DNA of 64,000 bases from Castellaniella sp. GTDB lineage: Bacteria; Pseudomonadota; Gammaproteobacteria; Burkholderiales; Burkholderiaceae_B. The notes below the pieces were generated by a model. That model did not search any database, was not told the origin of the DNA, and saw nothing but the letters and a program-made list of their open reading frames with translations. Location: contig NZ_JAUCCU010000001.1 in the NCBI RefSeq assembly GCF_034675845.1, positions 1,364,001 to 1,428,000 on the forward strand, in the 5' to 3' direction. Numbering within the stretch: the stretch's first letter is position 1; each line of letters opens with the position of its first letter. Positions 17,421 to 27,403 of the stretch are shown piece by piece. The translations under genes were made by a program, and so were the position numbers.

Positions 17421-17594
17421 CTATTCCTCAGTCACCGGTGCGTCAGGTGCCCCTTTTTTCACGGACTCGATGCTGTGCTGCGCACTTTGTTTGCTTGAGT
17501 ACCCCTCGGAGCTGATGCAGACGATGTTTCCATTGGCCGCCTTCAGCCGCCAACGCCACTCTCCGCGTGCGTCTTTGTATAGGGTAAATTTCAT
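17421..17594 (-). CDS. YegP-like DUF1508 domain protein
   Basis: A 57-residue protein, MKFTLYKDARGEWRWRLKAA..., with one DUF1508 unit: the YKDARGEWRWRLKAANGNIVCISSEGYSSKQSAQHSIESVKKGA pattern is characteristic. E. coli YegP has two such units; single-unit versions are common. It folds as a small beta-alpha module; the function is unknown. The C-terminal acidic tail is DAPVTEE. It stands alone between the chemoreceptor promoter and the small gene at 17828. Confidence 0.82.
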   Translation of the reverse strand: MKFTLYKDARGEWRWRLKAANGNIVCISSEGYSSKQSAQHSIESVKKGAPDAPVTEE

Positions 17595-17788
17595 GGCTGC
17601 TCCTGCATATTTTTATGAGCGCACATCGCGCACATTTATCGTAGGATTGCGCCATGCCAGCCGGTATTGGGGTTTTTACCTGATCATTGCGGCGCAGCAT
17701 GACAGACAAGGGACATTTGCAGAGTCATACCCACCAAGGCCACATTAAAGGCGAGAAAAAACCCAGCAAAGCTTCTCCAATCTGAAAT

Positions 17789-17812
17789 TTAGCTGTATAA
17801 ATACACAGCTAA
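17789..17812 (+). promoter_or_regulatory. LexA-type SOS box upstream of the 96-residue protein gene
   Basis: CTGT, eight bases (ATAAATAC), then ACAG at 17793-17808 matches the CTGT-N8-ACAG LexA consensus used by gamma- and betaproteobacteria. The palindrome extends to perfect 8-base arms, TTAGCTGT and ACAGCTAA. A TATAAA -10-like sequence lies inside it, so bound LexA would block transcription. It ends 15 bases before the start codon at 17828. Confidence 0.75.
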
Positions 17813-17827
17813 CAAGTGGAGTAAGCC

Positions 17828-18118
17828 ATGTACACAATCACCCTTCAAGACGCCCCTGCCGACATCCCCGAGAAAGCCCGCCAGGACGCCGAACGACGAT
17901 TTCAGCGAACCCTGGACCGCGCTCTGGGCGGGCCTGATGAAGTCCTGGCCGCTTACCAGGCCTGGGCAACAATCGAGGACACCGCAGAAGACGAAATGAG
18001 CCCCGAAGATGTAGCGCTGGCCAAACAGTGGATCGCAGCGGCTGGCCGGGCGCGGGATGATGCGTTTCAGAACCTGGGGGAGACTGAGGCCTGGTTTGAG
18101 GTGAAGGTGGAAAAGTAG
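17828..18118 (+). CDS. small protein of unknown function, probably SOS-regulated
   Basis: A 96-residue acidic protein that I do not recognise, MYTITLQDAPADIPEKARQDAERRFQRTLDRALGG.... It looks entirely helical: an N-terminal strand-like stretch, then amphipathic helices (ARQDAERRFQRTLDRAL, DEVLAAYQAWATIEDTAE, SPEDVALAKQWIAAAGRARDDAFQNL). No cysteines, signal peptide or membrane segment. GTGGAG lies six bases before the ATG. A strong LexA-type box overlaps its presumed promoter, so it may be induced by DNA damage. It converges with a small gene on the other strand. Confidence 0.75.
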   Translation: MYTITLQDAPADIPEKARQDAERRFQRTLDRALGGPDEVLAAYQAWATIEDTAEDEMSPEDVALAKQWIAAAGRARDDAFQNLGETEAWFEVKVEK

Positions 18119-18149
18119 GCCACTTGGCACCATTGCCGTTTAACAAGAA

Positions 18150-18335
18150 TCACTTCTTTTTTGCCTGCTCCGCCTTGGCAGCCATTTCCTCGTCTGAAAT
18201 GTTGTAGCGATTCTGCTTAGGAATATGGGGAAACTGCTCCCACTCTCCGTCAGGCAGGAGATGCCAAGCGGTGTTGTCGTCACACAGCGCTGCAATACTA
18301 TTGCCGTACGACGCAATTTGAATGATTCTTTTCAT
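18150..18335 (-). CDS. small hypothetical protein
   Basis: A 61-residue protein starting MKRIIQIASYGNSIAALCDDNTAWHLLPDGEWEQFPHIPKQ with a lysine-rich C terminus. The IAALCDDNTAWHL...GEWEQFP pattern resembles a single blade of a beta-propeller-like repeat; the function is unknown. AGAGGTG lies eight bases before the ATG at 18335 and supports this start over an ATG six codons upstream. Confidence 0.65.
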   Translation of the reverse strand: MKRIIQIASYGNSIAALCDDNTAWHLLPDGEWEQFPHIPKQNRYNISDEEMAAKAEQAKKK

Positions 18336-18434
18336 GAAAGCACCTCTCTGCAAGATGCTTTCATTTAACTACGTATCACCCTACTTAGGGCAGCACCTCC
18401 CGTTTATGGGGTAGCGCCTAGAGCCCGGAACAAG

Positions 18435-18486
18435 AAAATGGGGTCAGACACCATTATTTTTTAATAATGGTGTCTGACCCCATTTC
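18435..18486. repeat. REP-like palindrome next to tRNA-Ser
   Basis: AAATGGGGTCAGACACCATTATT and its inverted copy flank a short T-rich loop. It ends seven bases from the 3' end of tRNA-Ser and could act as its transcript end. Confidence 0.92.
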
Positions 18487-18492
18487 GGATCC

Positions 18493-18583
18493 TGGCGGAC
18501 AGAGGGGGATTCGAACCCCCGATACGCTATTCACGTATACACGCTTTCCAGGCGTGCGCCTTCAACCGCTCGGCCACCTGTCC
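18493..18583 (-). tRNA. tRNA-Ser (GGA anticodon)
   Basis: On the minus strand the gene begins GGACAGGTGGCCGAGCGG and ends TCTGTCCGCCA. Acceptor pairing is GGACAGG/TCTGTCC with one terminal G-U. The anticodon stem CACGC/GCGTG holds the loop CTGGAAA, giving anticodon GGA (codon TCC). A long variable arm (TATACGTGAATAGCGTA region) and length 91 fit a serine tRNA. The CCA end is encoded. Confidence 0.97.
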
Positions 18584-18632
18584 TGCATGTCTGGTAAAAC
18601 CAAACAAACGAAGTCCGTAATTCTAGCACGAT

Positions 18633-19268
18633 TTAGATGGCAGGCATGATGACGGAGCCCATGCTGCCGACCATGCGTTCGACGTAGCGGGCAATCAGGT
18701 CGATTTCCAGGTTGACGTTGGTGCCGACCTGAAGATTGCGCAGGGTAGTGACCTGGATGGTGTGGGGGATCAGGTTGATGGAAATTTCGGTGCCTTCCTC
18801 CTGATCATCGACGCGGTTGATCGTGAGGCTGACGCCGTTGATGGTGACTGAGCCTTTGTAAGCCATGTATTTGGACAGGTGGGCGGGCACGATAATACGC
18901 AGTTCGGTGGACTCGCCGACCGCGTCAAAGCAGGTGACCTGGCCGATACCGTCGACGTGGCCGGAGACCAGGTGGCCGTCCAGGCTGTCGCCCACGCACA
19001 GGGCGTGTTCGAGATTGACCTCGCCAGGTGCTTCCAGGCCGCAGGTACGCACCAGGCTTTCGCGCGAGACATCGACTTCGAATTGTTCATCGTGCAGGGC
19101 AACGACGGTCATGCAGGCACCCTGAATGGCGATGGAGTCGCCCAGACGGCTGGAAGTCAGCGGCAAGCCGCCGGCATCGATCATCAGACGCACGCCGGAT
19201 TCGGCCTGGTCGCCCAGCGGGCTCACCTGGGTAATGCGGCCTACCGCCGCGACGATTCCTGTAAACAT
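18633..19268 (-). CDS. ribE: riboflavin synthase subunit alpha
   Basis: A 211-residue enzyme that dismutates two molecules of 6,7-dimethyl-8-ribityllumazine to riboflavin and the pyrimidine substrate. Two lumazine-binding repeats are visible. The N-terminal one starts MFTGIVAAVGRI and includes DSIAIQGACMTV; the second starts around GHLVSGHVDGIG and includes KGSVTINGVSLTINRV. The conserved MFTGIV start decides the initiation codon; AAGGAT lies upstream, and a second in-frame ATG two codons earlier is also possible. Downstream of ribD on the same strand, 32 bases apart. Confidence 0.96.
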   Translation of the reverse strand: MFTGIVAAVGRITQVSPLGDQAESGVRLMIDAGGLPLTSSRLGDSIAIQGACMTVVALHDEQFEVDVSRESLVRTCGLEAPGEVNLEHALCVGDSLDGHLVSGHVDGIGQVTCFDAVGESTELRIIVPAHLSKYMAYKGSVTINGVSLTINRVDDQEEGTEISINLIPHTIQVTTLRNLQVGTNVNLEIDLIARYVERMVGSMGSVIMPAI

Positions 19269-19300
19269 GATCATGTCATCCTTTTTGAGAATGGGTGGTT

Positions 19301-20461
19301 TTACGCACTGCTGGGCAGGCCACAAGCGGTACTCAGGGCCTGCCAGCGGGCAGTGTCACGCAGATGCAGGCGCAGGTCGGGACCAATGGGCCGGGCGTCC
19401 AGAAACTGGTATCGAGGGGCCTGGGCCAAGGTCTGCAATGCGCTGGGCAATGCGGCCAGACCCTGGCCGTCGCCCAGAATGCAGGGGGCCACATAGACCA
19501 GCCATTCATCGATATGGCCTCCGGCCACCAAAGCACCCTGCAGGCGGGCACCGGCCTCGACGTGTACCTCGTTGATGTCGTGCTGGCCCAGCCACTGCAT
19601 CAGGGCATCCAGATCTAGTGCCCCGCTGACAGACGGAGGCAGGATGATAACGCGGACATTGCGTCCGGCCAAACGGGCGGCCTTGGCGCCATCAGGGCGT
19701 GAGGTGAAAATCCAGACGGGGTTGCCGTTGAAGATCCGCGCCTGTTCGGAAATAATGAATTGGCTATCCAGCACCGCGCGGATGGGCTGGCGCGAGGTGG
19801 GTACGGCGCGCACATCCATTTGGGGGTTGTCGGCCAGGATAGTGCCGATCCCGGTCAGCACCAGGCAGGCGCGGGCACGCCAGTGGTGGCCATCGGCGCG
19901 GGCATGGTCGCCGGTAATCCATTGGGACTGGCCGTCCGGCAGAGCAGTGTGGCCATCCAGGGACATGGCGGATTTCAGCCACAACCAGGGGGTACCGCGC
20001 GTCATGCGGGCGCAGAACCCAGGGTTCTGCAGCAAAGCGTCCTGAGCCATCAGGCCTGCATCGACCTGGATGCCAGCCTGGCGCAGGCAGGCAATGCCGC
20101 GGCCGGCCACCAGGGGATTGGGGTCCTGCAAAGCCACGACGACGCGATGAATGCCTGCGTCGATCAGGGCCTGGGCGCAAGGCGGGGTGCGGCCCTGATG
20201 GCTGCAGGGTTCCAGGGTGACATAGGCGGTGGCGCCAGCGATGTCTATGCCCTGCTGGGCCGCCTGCCACAGGGCCTCGGCTTCGGCGTGACGTTCGCCG
20301 ACCCGCTGTGTGTGGCCTTCGGCCAGCCAGCGGCCATCCCGCACCAGCACGCAACCCACGCGGGGGTTGGGGCTGCTGAGAAACAGGGATTTTTCAGCCA
20401 CAGCCAGTGCCCGGCGCATCCAGCGGTGGTCTTCGGTGGAGAAATCAGGGGGTATGATCAT
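19301..20461 (-). CDS. ribD: bifunctional diaminohydroxyphosphoribosylaminopyrimidine deaminase / 5-amino-6-(5-phosphoribosylamino)uracil reductase
   Basis: About 386 residues. The N-terminal deaminase domain has zinc ligands in [10 protein letters not shown] (HAE) and [18 protein letters not shown] (PCxxxGxxPPC). The C-terminal reductase domain begins near residue 145 with [25 protein letters not shown] and includes [15 protein letters not shown]. It performs the second and third steps of riboflavin synthesis. The start is uncertain: ATG at 20461 (MIIPPDF) or 20479 (MSFAPRM), both overlapping the nrdR 3' end, which implies translational coupling. Confidence 0.94.
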   Translation of the reverse strand: MIIPPDFSTEDHRWMRRALAVAEKSLFLSSPNPRVGCVLVRDGRWLAEGHTQRVGERHAEAEALWQAAQQGIDIAGATAYVTLEPCSHQGRTPPCAQALIDAGIHRVVVALQDPNPLVAGRGIACLRQAGIQVDAGLMAQDALLQNPGFCARMTRGTPWLWLKSAMSLDGHTALPDGQSQWITGDHARADGHHWRARACLVLTGIGTILADNPQMDVRAVPTSRQPIRAVLDSQFIISEQARIFNGNPVWIFTSRPDGAKAARLAGRNVRVIILPPSVSGALDLDALMQWLGQHDINEVHVEAGARLQGALVAGGHIDEWLVYVAPCILGDGQGLAALPSALQTLAQAPRYQFLDARPIGPDLRLHLRDTARWQALSTACGLPSSA

Positions 20462-20912
20462 CCGGGGAGCGAAACTCATCAATGGTGTGGGCGAATTCGC
20501 GGATGTCTTCGAAGCTGCGATAGACCGATGCGAAACGGACATAGGCGACCTGGTCGAGCTGGCGCAATTCGGCCATGACGAGCTCGCCGACCTGATCGGA
20601 GGTGATTTCGCGTTTGCCGCTGGTCAGGAGTTTTTCCTGGATGCGGACCACGGCGGCGTCCAGCGCGGGAGCGCTGACGCTGCGTTTGCGCAAGGCCAGC
20701 GCCATGCTGGCGCGCAATTTTGCGGGATTGAAGTCCACCCGCGAACCATTGCGCTTGACCACGGCAGGCATCATCAGATCGACGCGTTCGTAGGTGGTAA
20801 AGCGCCGGTCGCAGGCCGTGCAGCGCCGCCGACGGCGGATGGTATCGCCTTCTTCGGAAACCCGGGAGTCAACCACCTGGGTGTCGGGACAACTGCAAAA
20901 TGGACACTTCAT
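20445..20912 (-). CDS. nrdR: transcriptional repressor NrdR
   Basis: A 155-residue repressor of ribonucleotide reductase genes that senses ATP/dATP. The N-terminal zinc ribbon is [15 protein letters not shown] ... [16 protein letters not shown]; the ATP-cone follows with [27 protein letters not shown]. The full length matches the family. It sits between glyA and ribD, a common order in proteobacteria, and its last bases overlap ribD. Confidence 0.97.
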   Translation of the reverse strand: MKCPFCSCPDTQVVDSRVSEEGDTIRRRRRCTACDRRFTTYERVDLMMPAVVKRNGSRVDFNPAKLRASMALALRKRSVSAPALDAAVVRIQEKLLTSGKREITSDQVGELVMAELRQLDQVAYVRFASVYRSFEDIREFAHTIDEFRSPDDHTP

Positions 20913-20945
20913 CTGTGTACCGGGCGCCCGCAGGCGCCCGTCCTG

Positions 20946-22190
20946 TTAGCGGTAGACCGGCAGACTGGCTGTCAGCTGGTTGACACGCTCGCGCACACGG
21001 GCAATGTTGGCCTCGTCGTTGGGGTTATCCAACACGTCGGCGATCAGGTTGCCGGTGAGCTCGGTCTCGGATTCCTTGAAGCCGCGGGTCGTCATGGCGG
21101 GGGTGCCCAGACGGATACCGCTGGTGACAAAGGGCTTTTCAGGATCGTTGGGAATGGCGTTTTTATTGACCGTGATGTGGGCCTGGCCCAGCACGGCTTC
21201 GGCGACCTTGCCGGTGATGCCCTTGGCACGTAGATCGACCAGCATCAGGTGGCTTTCGGTGCGCCCGGAGACAATGCGCAAACCGCGCTTGACCAGGGTT
21301 TCGGCCAGCACGCGGGCATTGGCGGCGACCTGGGCGGCGTAGGCTTTGAACTCGGGCTGCAAGGCCTCGCCGAAGGCAACTGCCTTGGCGGCGATGACGT
21401 GCATCAGGGGGCCGCCCTGAATCCCCGGGAAGATGGCCGAATTGATGATTTTCTCGTATTCGGATTTCATCATGATGACGCCACCGCGCGGACCACGCAG
21501 GGATTTATGGGTGGTGGTGGTGACGAAATCGGCGTGCGGCACGGGATTGGGATAAATGCCCCCGGCCACCAGCCCGGCATAGTGGGCGATATCGACCATG
21601 AACAGGGCACCGTTGTCGTGCGCGATGCGGGCCATGCGTTCGAAGTCGATGTGCAGGGAATAGGCCGAGGCGCCGCCGACGAGGAGCTTGGGCTTGATGG
21701 TGCGCGCCAGTTCTTCGAGCTTGTCGTAGTCCAGGACTTCGTTGGCATCCAGGCCGTAGGAATGAAATTCGTAGAGCTTGCCTGAAGCGTTGACCGGCGA
21801 ACCGTGTGTCAGGTGACCGCCTTCGGCGAGGCTCATGCCCAGGACCTTGTCGCCGGGCTTCAACACGGCCATGTAGACGCCCTGGTTGGCCTGCGAGCCG
21901 GAGTTGGGCTGGACGTTGGCCGATTCGGCACCGAAGATTTCCTTGACCCGGTCGATCGCCAACTGTTCGACGATATCGACGTATTCGCAACCACCGTAAT
22001 AGCGCTTGCCCGGATAGCCTTCGGCGTACTTGTTGGTGAGCTGCGAGCCTTGGGCCTGCATCACCGCCGGGCTGGTGTAGTTTTCCGATGCGATGAGCTC
22101 GATGTGTTGCTCTTGGCGGATGTTTTCTTGTTGGATGGCTGCCCAGATTGCGGGATCAGCCTGATCAAGGGTACGGGAGCGGTCAAACAT
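20946..22190 (-). CDS. glyA: serine hydroxymethyltransferase
   Basis: A 414-residue PLP enzyme that interconverts serine and glycine with tetrahydrofolate, the main source of one-carbon units. The start [22 protein letters not shown] is the conserved one, with AGGA six bases upstream; the longer open frame upstream is not protein-like. [22 protein letters not shown] and [20 protein letters not shown] are hallmark segments, and the PLP lysine lies in [15 protein letters not shown]. The gene is followed by nrdR, 33 bases away. Confidence 0.97.
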   Translation of the reverse strand: MFDRSRTLDQADPAIWAAIQQENIRQEQHIELIASENYTSPAVMQAQGSQLTNKYAEGYPGKRYYGGCEYVDIVEQLAIDRVKEIFGAESANVQPNSGSQANQGVYMAVLKPGDKVLGMSLAEGGHLTHGSPVNASGKLYEFHSYGLDANEVLDYDKLEELARTIKPKLLVGGASAYSLHIDFERMARIAHDNGALFMVDIAHYAGLVAGGIYPNPVPHADFVTTTTHKSLRGPRGGVIMMKSEYEKIINSAIFPGIQGGPLMHVIAAKAVAFGEALQPEFKAYAAQVAANARVLAETLVKRGLRIVSGRTESHLMLVDLRAKGITGKVAEAVLGQAHITVNKNAIPNDPEKPFVTSGIRLGTPAMTTRGFKESETELTGNLIADVLDNPNDEANIARVRERVNQLTASLPVYR

Positions 22191-22353
22191 GAGGGTTCCT
22201 GGAAAGGAGGGAAGAAAAGGGATGCGCGTACGCTGCGCGGCAAATCCGATCATTCTAGCGCGAACGACTAGCGGCGGACACTGTGCGCCTTTTAGCATGG
22301 TCCACCTGAAAAGGCAGCCAGCCCAGGCGCGTGGCAGATAGAGCAGCAGCGGG

Positions 22354-22986
22354 CTACAGGGCGTGCAGGCGCGGATTGAGCGTGTAGGTGCCGGTAATGC
22401 TGGCGCTGGCCAGCGTATGGCCCTGCAAAGCGGCTAGCGCCTGGGCGCCGGTAAATCGGCCATCCAGGGGAAATTCGGCAATATCCAGGGCATACACCGT
22501 GAAAATATAGCGATGCATCAGGGCGTCGTTCCAGGGCGGGCAAGGGCCGTCGTAGCCGAAGTAATCGCCATTCATGTCGCGGTCAGCGGCAAACCAGCCG
22601 GTGAAGTCGTTCAAGCCCTGGCGGGTATTGTCCAGCGCCAGAGGACCGGCCTTGCCTCGCGGCGTGATGCCATTGGCATAACTGCCTTCGGGCAGGCTGC
22701 GCACATCGGGGCCGACATCGACCAGCACCCAATGATAAAAATCCACCCGGGGCAGGTCAGTGGGGACCTCGCGCCCAGGCTGGTTGACGTCATCGGGCCG
22801 ACTCGGCACATCAGGGTCGACACACAGAATGGCAAAAGAGCGCACGCCATCAGGCACATCGGACCAGGCCAGATGCGGGTTGCGGTTGCCCGCCAGGGCC
22901 ACATGGGTTTGCGTATCGATGCGCCCAAAGGCGTTTTGTTCGGGGATGATCCCCTGATCGGGGAAAGATTCGCTATGCAGTTTCAT
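22354..22986 (-). CDS. YbhB/YbcL family PEBP-like protein
   Basis: A 210-residue phosphatidylethanolamine-binding-protein-fold protein (Raf kinase inhibitor-like; YbhB/YbcL). [56 protein letters not shown] contains the DPDxP and HW ligand-pocket motifs. [28 protein letters not shown] is the equivalent of the GYxGPCPP...HRY signature. No signal peptide, so it is cytoplasmic. The role in bacteria is unclear. It lies between tyrS and glyA on the same strand. Confidence 0.92.
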   Translation of the reverse strand: MKLHSESFPDQGIIPEQNAFGRIDTQTHVALAGNRNPHLAWSDVPDGVRSFAILCVDPDVPSRPDDVNQPGREVPTDLPRVDFYHWVLVDVGPDVRSLPEGSYANGITPRGKAGPLALDNTRQGLNDFTGWFAADRDMNGDYFGYDGPCPPWNDALMHRYIFTVYALDIAEFPLDGRFTGAQALAALQGHTLASASITGTYTLNPRLHAL

Positions 22987-23006
22987 GAGGCCTCCGTGCG
23001 GTGCGG

Positions 23007-24233
23007 CTAGGTCAGGGTGACCCGGGCGTATTTGCGTTTACCAACCTGCATGACATAGGTGCCGGCGGGCAACTGCAGGGATTTGTCTTCGATGCGGTCG
23101 CCGTCGATACGCACCCCTCCTTGTTGGATGTTGCGCTGGGCTTCGGTGGCTGAGGCAGCCAGACCGGCTTCGCGCAGAATTTTCAAGATCCCCATGGGGG
23201 CGGAGCCCACGGTGATTTCGGGCATGTGTTCGGGCATTGCGCCATCGCGAAACTGGGCATTGAAGTGCGCCAGCGCCGTCGCGCCCTGCCCTGTCCCATG
23301 GAAGCGATCGACGATTTCCTGAGCCAGCAAGACCTTGGCATCGCGGGGATTGCGGCCACCGGCGATATCGGTTTGCAGAGCGGCGATGTCTTCCAGGGTA
23401 CGGAAGGACAGGAGTTCGAAGTAGCGCCACATCAGGGTGTCGGAAATGGACATGAGCTTGCCGAACATGGAGTCCGGCGTTTCGGAGATGCCGATGTAGT
23501 TGCCCTTTGATTTGGACATTTTTTCTACGCCATCGGTGCCTTCGAGTAGCGGCATGGTGAGAATGCACTGAGGTTCCTGGCCATATTCCTTTTGGAGTTC
23601 GCGGCCCACCAGCAAATTGAATTTTTGGTCGGTGCCGCCGAGTTCCAGGTCGGCCCGCAGGGCGACGGAGTCATAGCCCTGCAGTAAAGGGTAGAGGAAT
23701 TCATGGACTGAAATGGGCACGCCGCCGCGAAAACGCCGGGTGAAGTCGTCGCGTTCCATCATGCGCGCCACGGTATAGCGCGAGGCAAGCTGGATCAGGC
23801 CCCGGGTGCCGAGCTTATCGTTCCATTCGGAGTTATAGCGGATCTCGGTGCGGGCCGGGTCGAGCACCAGGCTGGCCTGGGCATAGTAGGTCTTGGCGTT
23901 TTCCTGGATTTGTTCGGGCGTCAGTGGCGGGCGGGTGGCATTGCGCCCGCTGGGGTCACCGATCAGGGCGGTGAAGTCGCCAATCAGGAAAATGACGGTA
24001 TGGCCAAGATCCTGCAGCTGGCGCATTTTATTCAACACCACCGTATGGCCCAGATGGATGTCGGGGGCGGTGGGGTCCAGGCCGAGCTTAATGCGCAGAG
24101 GCACACCGGTTTGACGGCTGCGGGCAAGTTTCGCGGCAAATTCGGAGGCAACGAGAAGTTCGTCGCAGCCCCGCTGAGCCACGCGCAGATCCTGGGCAAT
24201 CTGGGGGTCCTCGGGGGCGATGGGGGACGGCAT
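23007..24233 (-). CDS. tyrS: tyrosine--tRNA ligase
   Basis: A 408-residue class I aminoacyl-tRNA synthetase. The HIGH-type motif is HLGH in [15 protein letters not shown]; the second signature is [11 protein letters not shown], so this is the KMSKS (TyrZ-like) subtype and not the KFGKT subtype of E. coli Tyr[17 protein letters not shown] is the tyrosine-pocket segment. A C-terminal S4-type RNA-binding domain is present ([34 protein letters not shown]). The start at 24233 ([11 protein letters not shown]) is chosen by family length; the open frame extends upstream. Confidence 0.96.
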   Translation of the reverse strand: MPSPIAPEDPQIAQDLRVAQRGCDELLVASEFAAKLARSRQTGVPLRIKLGLDPTAPDIHLGHTVVLNKMRQLQDLGHTVIFLIGDFTALIGDPSGRNATRPPLTPEQIQENAKTYYAQASLVLDPARTEIRYNSEWNDKLGTRGLIQLASRYTVARMMERDDFTRRFRGGVPISVHEFLYPLLQGYDSVALRADLELGGTDQKFNLLVGRELQKEYGQEPQCILTMPLLEGTDGVEKMSKSKGNYIGISETPDSMFGKLMSISDTLMWRYFELLSFRTLEDIAALQTDIAGGRNPRDAKVLLAQEIVDRFHGTGQGATALAHFNAQFRDGAMPEHMPEITVGSAPMGILKILREAGLAASATEAQRNIQQGGVRIDGDRIEDKSLQLPAGTYVMQVGKRKYARVTLT

Positions 24234-24474
24234 GACTGGGTCTTTATCAGAAAAGTTTAAAAAAGGCTCGATATATCGGGCACAATGCGCTAGCATAACG
24301 TGCCGCCGCAGCTTATGTACAACACATTCGACGTTCGGGCATAGGCGCAGCCTCATATTAGCAGAGGCTCCGCCTGCCTGGTGGCCCCCCCGGCAGGTCT
24401 GCGGGCACCTTTGGGCGCTTTGCATGTCGGGCAAGCAACACCCCGATTCCGCCCATCCCTACCCGTTTTTACCC

Positions 24475-25809
24475 ATGACGCCTGCAGACAAGCCACGCCA
24501 TCGCCATATCACACGCAGTTTTCTGTTCGCCGCCGCAGGCCTGTTCCTGACAGCCGCCGCCTTGGCTGTCGTCCAACCTGCCCAGCCCCCTGAACCGGTC
24601 TATCAGGCCCGCCAGACGCTGGACCTGCCCGCCACGGGCAGCGCTACAGAAGCAGCCACACCAGCCCCTTACATTGCCTCCACGCGCATTCGCCGGGGCG
24701 ACACAGTGTCCGATCTGCTGCATCGGCTAGGGGTCAACGAGGAAGGGCTGCTGACCTTTTTGACGCACGACGAAGGCGCACGATCCATCTATAAGCTCTA
24801 CCCCGGGCGCACGGTACAGGCCGCGCTGAACGATCAAGGCAATATGGTCTGGCTGCGCTATGCCCACACCCCCGGCGCTGCCATGAAATCCGGTATCCAG
24901 TCCGCCTGGCTGGAAATCCGTCCTGACGCAAAAAACCAATTCACCGCCCACGAACGTACCACGGCCGCCGCACGCGAGACCCGGGTGGCCGAAGGCGAAA
25001 TCACCAGTTCACTATTCGGGGCTGCCGACGATGCCGACTTGCCCGATGCCATCACCATGGAAATGGTGGACATCCTGGGCAGCCGCATTGATTTTCTGAA
25101 AGATCTGCGCAAGGGCGACCGTTTCCGCATCGTCTACGACGCCTATATGCACGATGGTGAACAGGTGGGGTCCGGCCATATCCGCGCCCTGGAGTTCATC
25201 AACAAGGACAAGACCTACAGCGCCGTGTGGTTCACCGACGCCCAGGGCCAGGGCGGGTATTACGATTTTTCCGGCGCCAGCCTGAAGGGCGCGTTTCTGC
25301 GCACCGCCATCAAGTTCACCCGCATCAGCTCGCGCTTTGGCATGCGTAAACACCCGATTCACCAAAAATGGACAGGTCATAAGGGCGTGGACTACGCCGC
25401 CCCATCGGGCACGCCGATCCATGCCACGGCAGACGGCACGGTGGAATTCATCGGCTGGCAAAACGGCTATGGCAATATTATTGTCTTGAAGCATTTCGGC
25501 CAGTATTCCACGGCTTATGCCCACCAAAGCCGTTTTGCCAAAGGCCTCAAAAAAGGCGACCGCGTGCAGCAAGGCCAGTTGATCGGCTATGTTGGCTCGA
25601 CTGGCTGGGCCACTGGCCCGCATCTGCACTACGAATTCCGTATCGCCAAAAAACAGGTGGACCCCCTGGCCGTCGATCTGCCGGTGGCCCGCCCGCTGGA
25701 AGCCGCCGATAAAAAGACCTTTGCCGCCCAAGTCGAGCACTACCAACCCCAGATCCAGATGCTGGCCCGTCTGCAGGACAGTCGGGTAGACCTGCTGGCC
25801 GAACGCTAA
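24475..25809 (+). CDS. M23 family murein endopeptidase (MepM-like)
   Basis: About 444 residues. An N-terminal membrane anchor or signal (FLFAAAGLFLTAAALAVV) is followed by a LysM-like/OapA-type region (RRGDTVSDLLHRLGVNEEGLLTF) and the C-terminal lysostaphin-type peptidase. The zinc motifs are HPIHQKWTGHKGVDYAAPSGTPI (HxxxD) and GPHLHYEFR (HxH). It should cut D-Ala-mDAP cross-links in the periplasm to allow wall growth. The start is uncertain (24475 MTPADKPRHRH, or 24424 MSGKQHPDS); neither has a good ribosome binding site. Divergent from tyrS. anmK follows 18 bases after its stop. Confidence 0.9.
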   Translation: MTPADKPRHRHITRSFLFAAAGLFLTAAALAVVQPAQPPEPVYQARQTLDLPATGSATEAATPAPYIASTRIRRGDTVSDLLHRLGVNEEGLLTFLTHDEGARSIYKLYPGRTVQAALNDQGNMVWLRYAHTPGAAMKSGIQSAWLEIRPDAKNQFTAHERTTAAARETRVAEGEITSSLFGAADDADLPDAITMEMVDILGSRIDFLKDLRKGDRFRIVYDAYMHDGEQVGSGHIRALEFINKDKTYSAVWFTDAQGQGGYYDFSGASLKGAFLRTAIKFTRISSRFGMRKHPIHQKWTGHKGVDYAAPSGTPIHATADGTVEFIGWQNGYGNIIVLKHFGQYSTAYAHQSRFAKGLKKGDRVQQGQLIGYVGSTGWATGPHLHYEFRIAKKQVDPLAVDLPVARPLEAADKKTFAAQVEHYQPQIQMLARLQDSRVDLLAER

Positions 25810-25827
25810 ATAACAGCTTCTTGAATC

Positions 25828-27015
25828 GTGCGCCCGCATTACATCGGCCTGATGTCGGGCACCAGCACAGACGGCGTGGACGGGGTGCTGGTGCGGGCGG
25901 ACGATGCACATCCCGTGTCGGCTGCGCCGTCTGATGCGCCTGGCTATGCCCTGACACTGATGGCCGAAGCCAGCCTGCCCCTGCCGGACGGGCTGCGCCA
26001 ACAACTCCTGACCTTGAATACCAGCGGCCCCGACGAACTCGTCCGCAGCGCCCTGGCGGCCAACGCGCTGGCCGATTGCTATGCCCAGGTTGTCCATACC
26101 CTACTAGACGAAACCGGCCTGCGGGCGGCGGACGTGCGTGCCATCGGCGCCCATGGTCAGACCGTGCGCCATAAGCCGCAGGCGGGCTACACCATACAGA
26201 TCAATGCCCCGGCGCGATTGGCCGAGCACACGGGCATCGCGGTGGTGGCGGATTTTCGCAGTCGGGATGTGGCGGCGGGGGGCCAGGGTGCGCCCTTGGT
26301 TCCGGCCTTTCATGCGGCATGTTTTGGCTTGGATTCGGGACGCGTGATCCTGAACCTGGGGGGGATCGCCAATGTGACCCTGCTGGATGGCGGGGTCCGA
26401 GGTTTCGACACAGGGCCGGCCAATATGCTGATGGATGCCTGGGCGCAATTGCATCTGGGTCTGCCGTATGACCGCGAAGGGCGCTGGGCAGCCAGCGGAC
26501 GCTGTCATGCGGGCTTGTTGGCCGCGCTGCTGGCCGAACCCTGGCTGGCATTGCCACCCCCCAAATCCACCGGGCGCGATTTATTCAATCTGGATTGGCT
26601 GCATACGCGCCTGGATGCGTACCAGACAAGCCCGGCTGCTGCCGACAGACCGCGCGGCAGCACCGCCGCATATCACCCGCCCGTGGCGCCAATATCCGCC
26701 GGGGATATCCAGGCCACCCTATTGCAGTTGACGGTGCAGACGATCTGCGAGGCCGTCCATCAATATGCCCCCACAGCGCGCGAGGTGCTGGCCTGCGGCG
26801 GGGGGGCGTTAAATCCGGTGTTGATGGATGCCTTGGCGGGCGCCCTGCCCTGTCGGCTATCGACAACCGCCGACTATGGAATCCCGGTGCAAAGCGTAGA
26901 AGCGCTGGCCTTTGCCTGGTTGGCGCAGGCGCATGTGCAGGGCCAGGCCACCTGCCTGCCGGCTGTGACGGGCGCCAGCCATGCCAGCGTGGCTGGCTGC
27001 CTGTATCCTGCCTGA
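25828..27015 (+). CDS. anmK: anhydro-N-acetylmuramic acid kinase
   Basis: A 395-residue sugar kinase of the ASKHA fold that opens and phosphorylates 1,6-anhydro-MurNAc to MurNAc-6-phosphate, recycling cell-wall fragments made by lytic transglycosylases. The start is GTG (GTGCGCCCGCATTAC); the N terminus YIGLMSGTSTDGVDGVLV is the family ATP-loop signature. GAHGQTVRHKPQAGYTIQIN, NLGGIANVTLL, FDTGPANMLMD and ACGGGALNPVLMDAL are further family motifs. The gene follows the MepM-like endopeptidase, so wall cleavage and recycling are adjacent. Confidence 0.95.
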   Translation: MRPHYIGLMSGTSTDGVDGVLVRADDAHPVSAAPSDAPGYALTLMAEASLPLPDGLRQQLLTLNTSGPDELVRSALAANALADCYAQVVHTLLDETGLRAADVRAIGAHGQTVRHKPQAGYTIQINAPARLAEHTGIAVVADFRSRDVAAGGQGAPLVPAFHAACFGLDSGRVILNLGGIANVTLLDGGVRGFDTGPANMLMDAWAQLHLGLPYDREGRWAASGRCHAGLLAALLAEPWLALPPPKSTGRDLFNLDWLHTRLDAYQTSPAAADRPRGSTAAYHPPVAPISAGDIQATLLQLTVQTICEAVHQYAPTAREVLACGGGALNPVLMDALAGALPCRLSTTADYGIPVQSVEALAFAWLAQAHVQGQATCLPAVTGASHASVAGCLYPA

Positions 27016-27037
27016 AACACAGGATGATGCGCCCGGC

Positions 27038-27403
27038 TTAGGGTGCGAAGGACGAGCCGCAGCCGCAGGTGGTATTGGCGTTGGGGTTGCGAATCACGAA
27101 CTGCGAGCCTTCGAGATCGTCTTTGTAGTCGATTTCCGAACCGATCAGATACTGGAAGCTCATGGCATCGACCAGCAACTGGACACCATCGCGCTCGATG
27201 GTGGTGTCGTCGTCGGCCACGTCTTCGTCAAAGGTAAAGCCATATTGAAAACCGGAACAGCCGCCGCCCTGGACAAATACGCGCAATTTCAGGGCGTTAT
27301 TGTGTTCCTCGGCGATGAGTTCACGGACCTTGGCCACGGCGGCATCGGTAAAGACCAGCGGGCTGGGCGGTACGGCGAGATCGACGTGTTGGAGGGTAGT
27401 CAT
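27038..27403 (-). CDS. erpA: iron-sulfur cluster insertion protein ErpA
   Basis: A 121-residue A-type Fe-S carrier that delivers clusters to apoproteins. The three cluster-binding cysteines are in [18 protein letters not shown] and the C-terminal TTCGCGSSF. The length and the [14 protein letters not shown] ending are typical. It starts four bases inside the end of the upstream DUF6776-type gene (overlap of ATG with TGA), indicating coupling. Confidence 0.96.
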   Translation of the reverse strand: MTTLQHVDLAVPPSPLVFTDAAVAKVRELIAEEHNNALKLRVFVQGGGCSGFQYGFTFDEDVADDDTTIERDGVQLLVDAMSFQYLIGSEIDYKDDLEGSQFVIRNPNANTTCGCGSSFAP

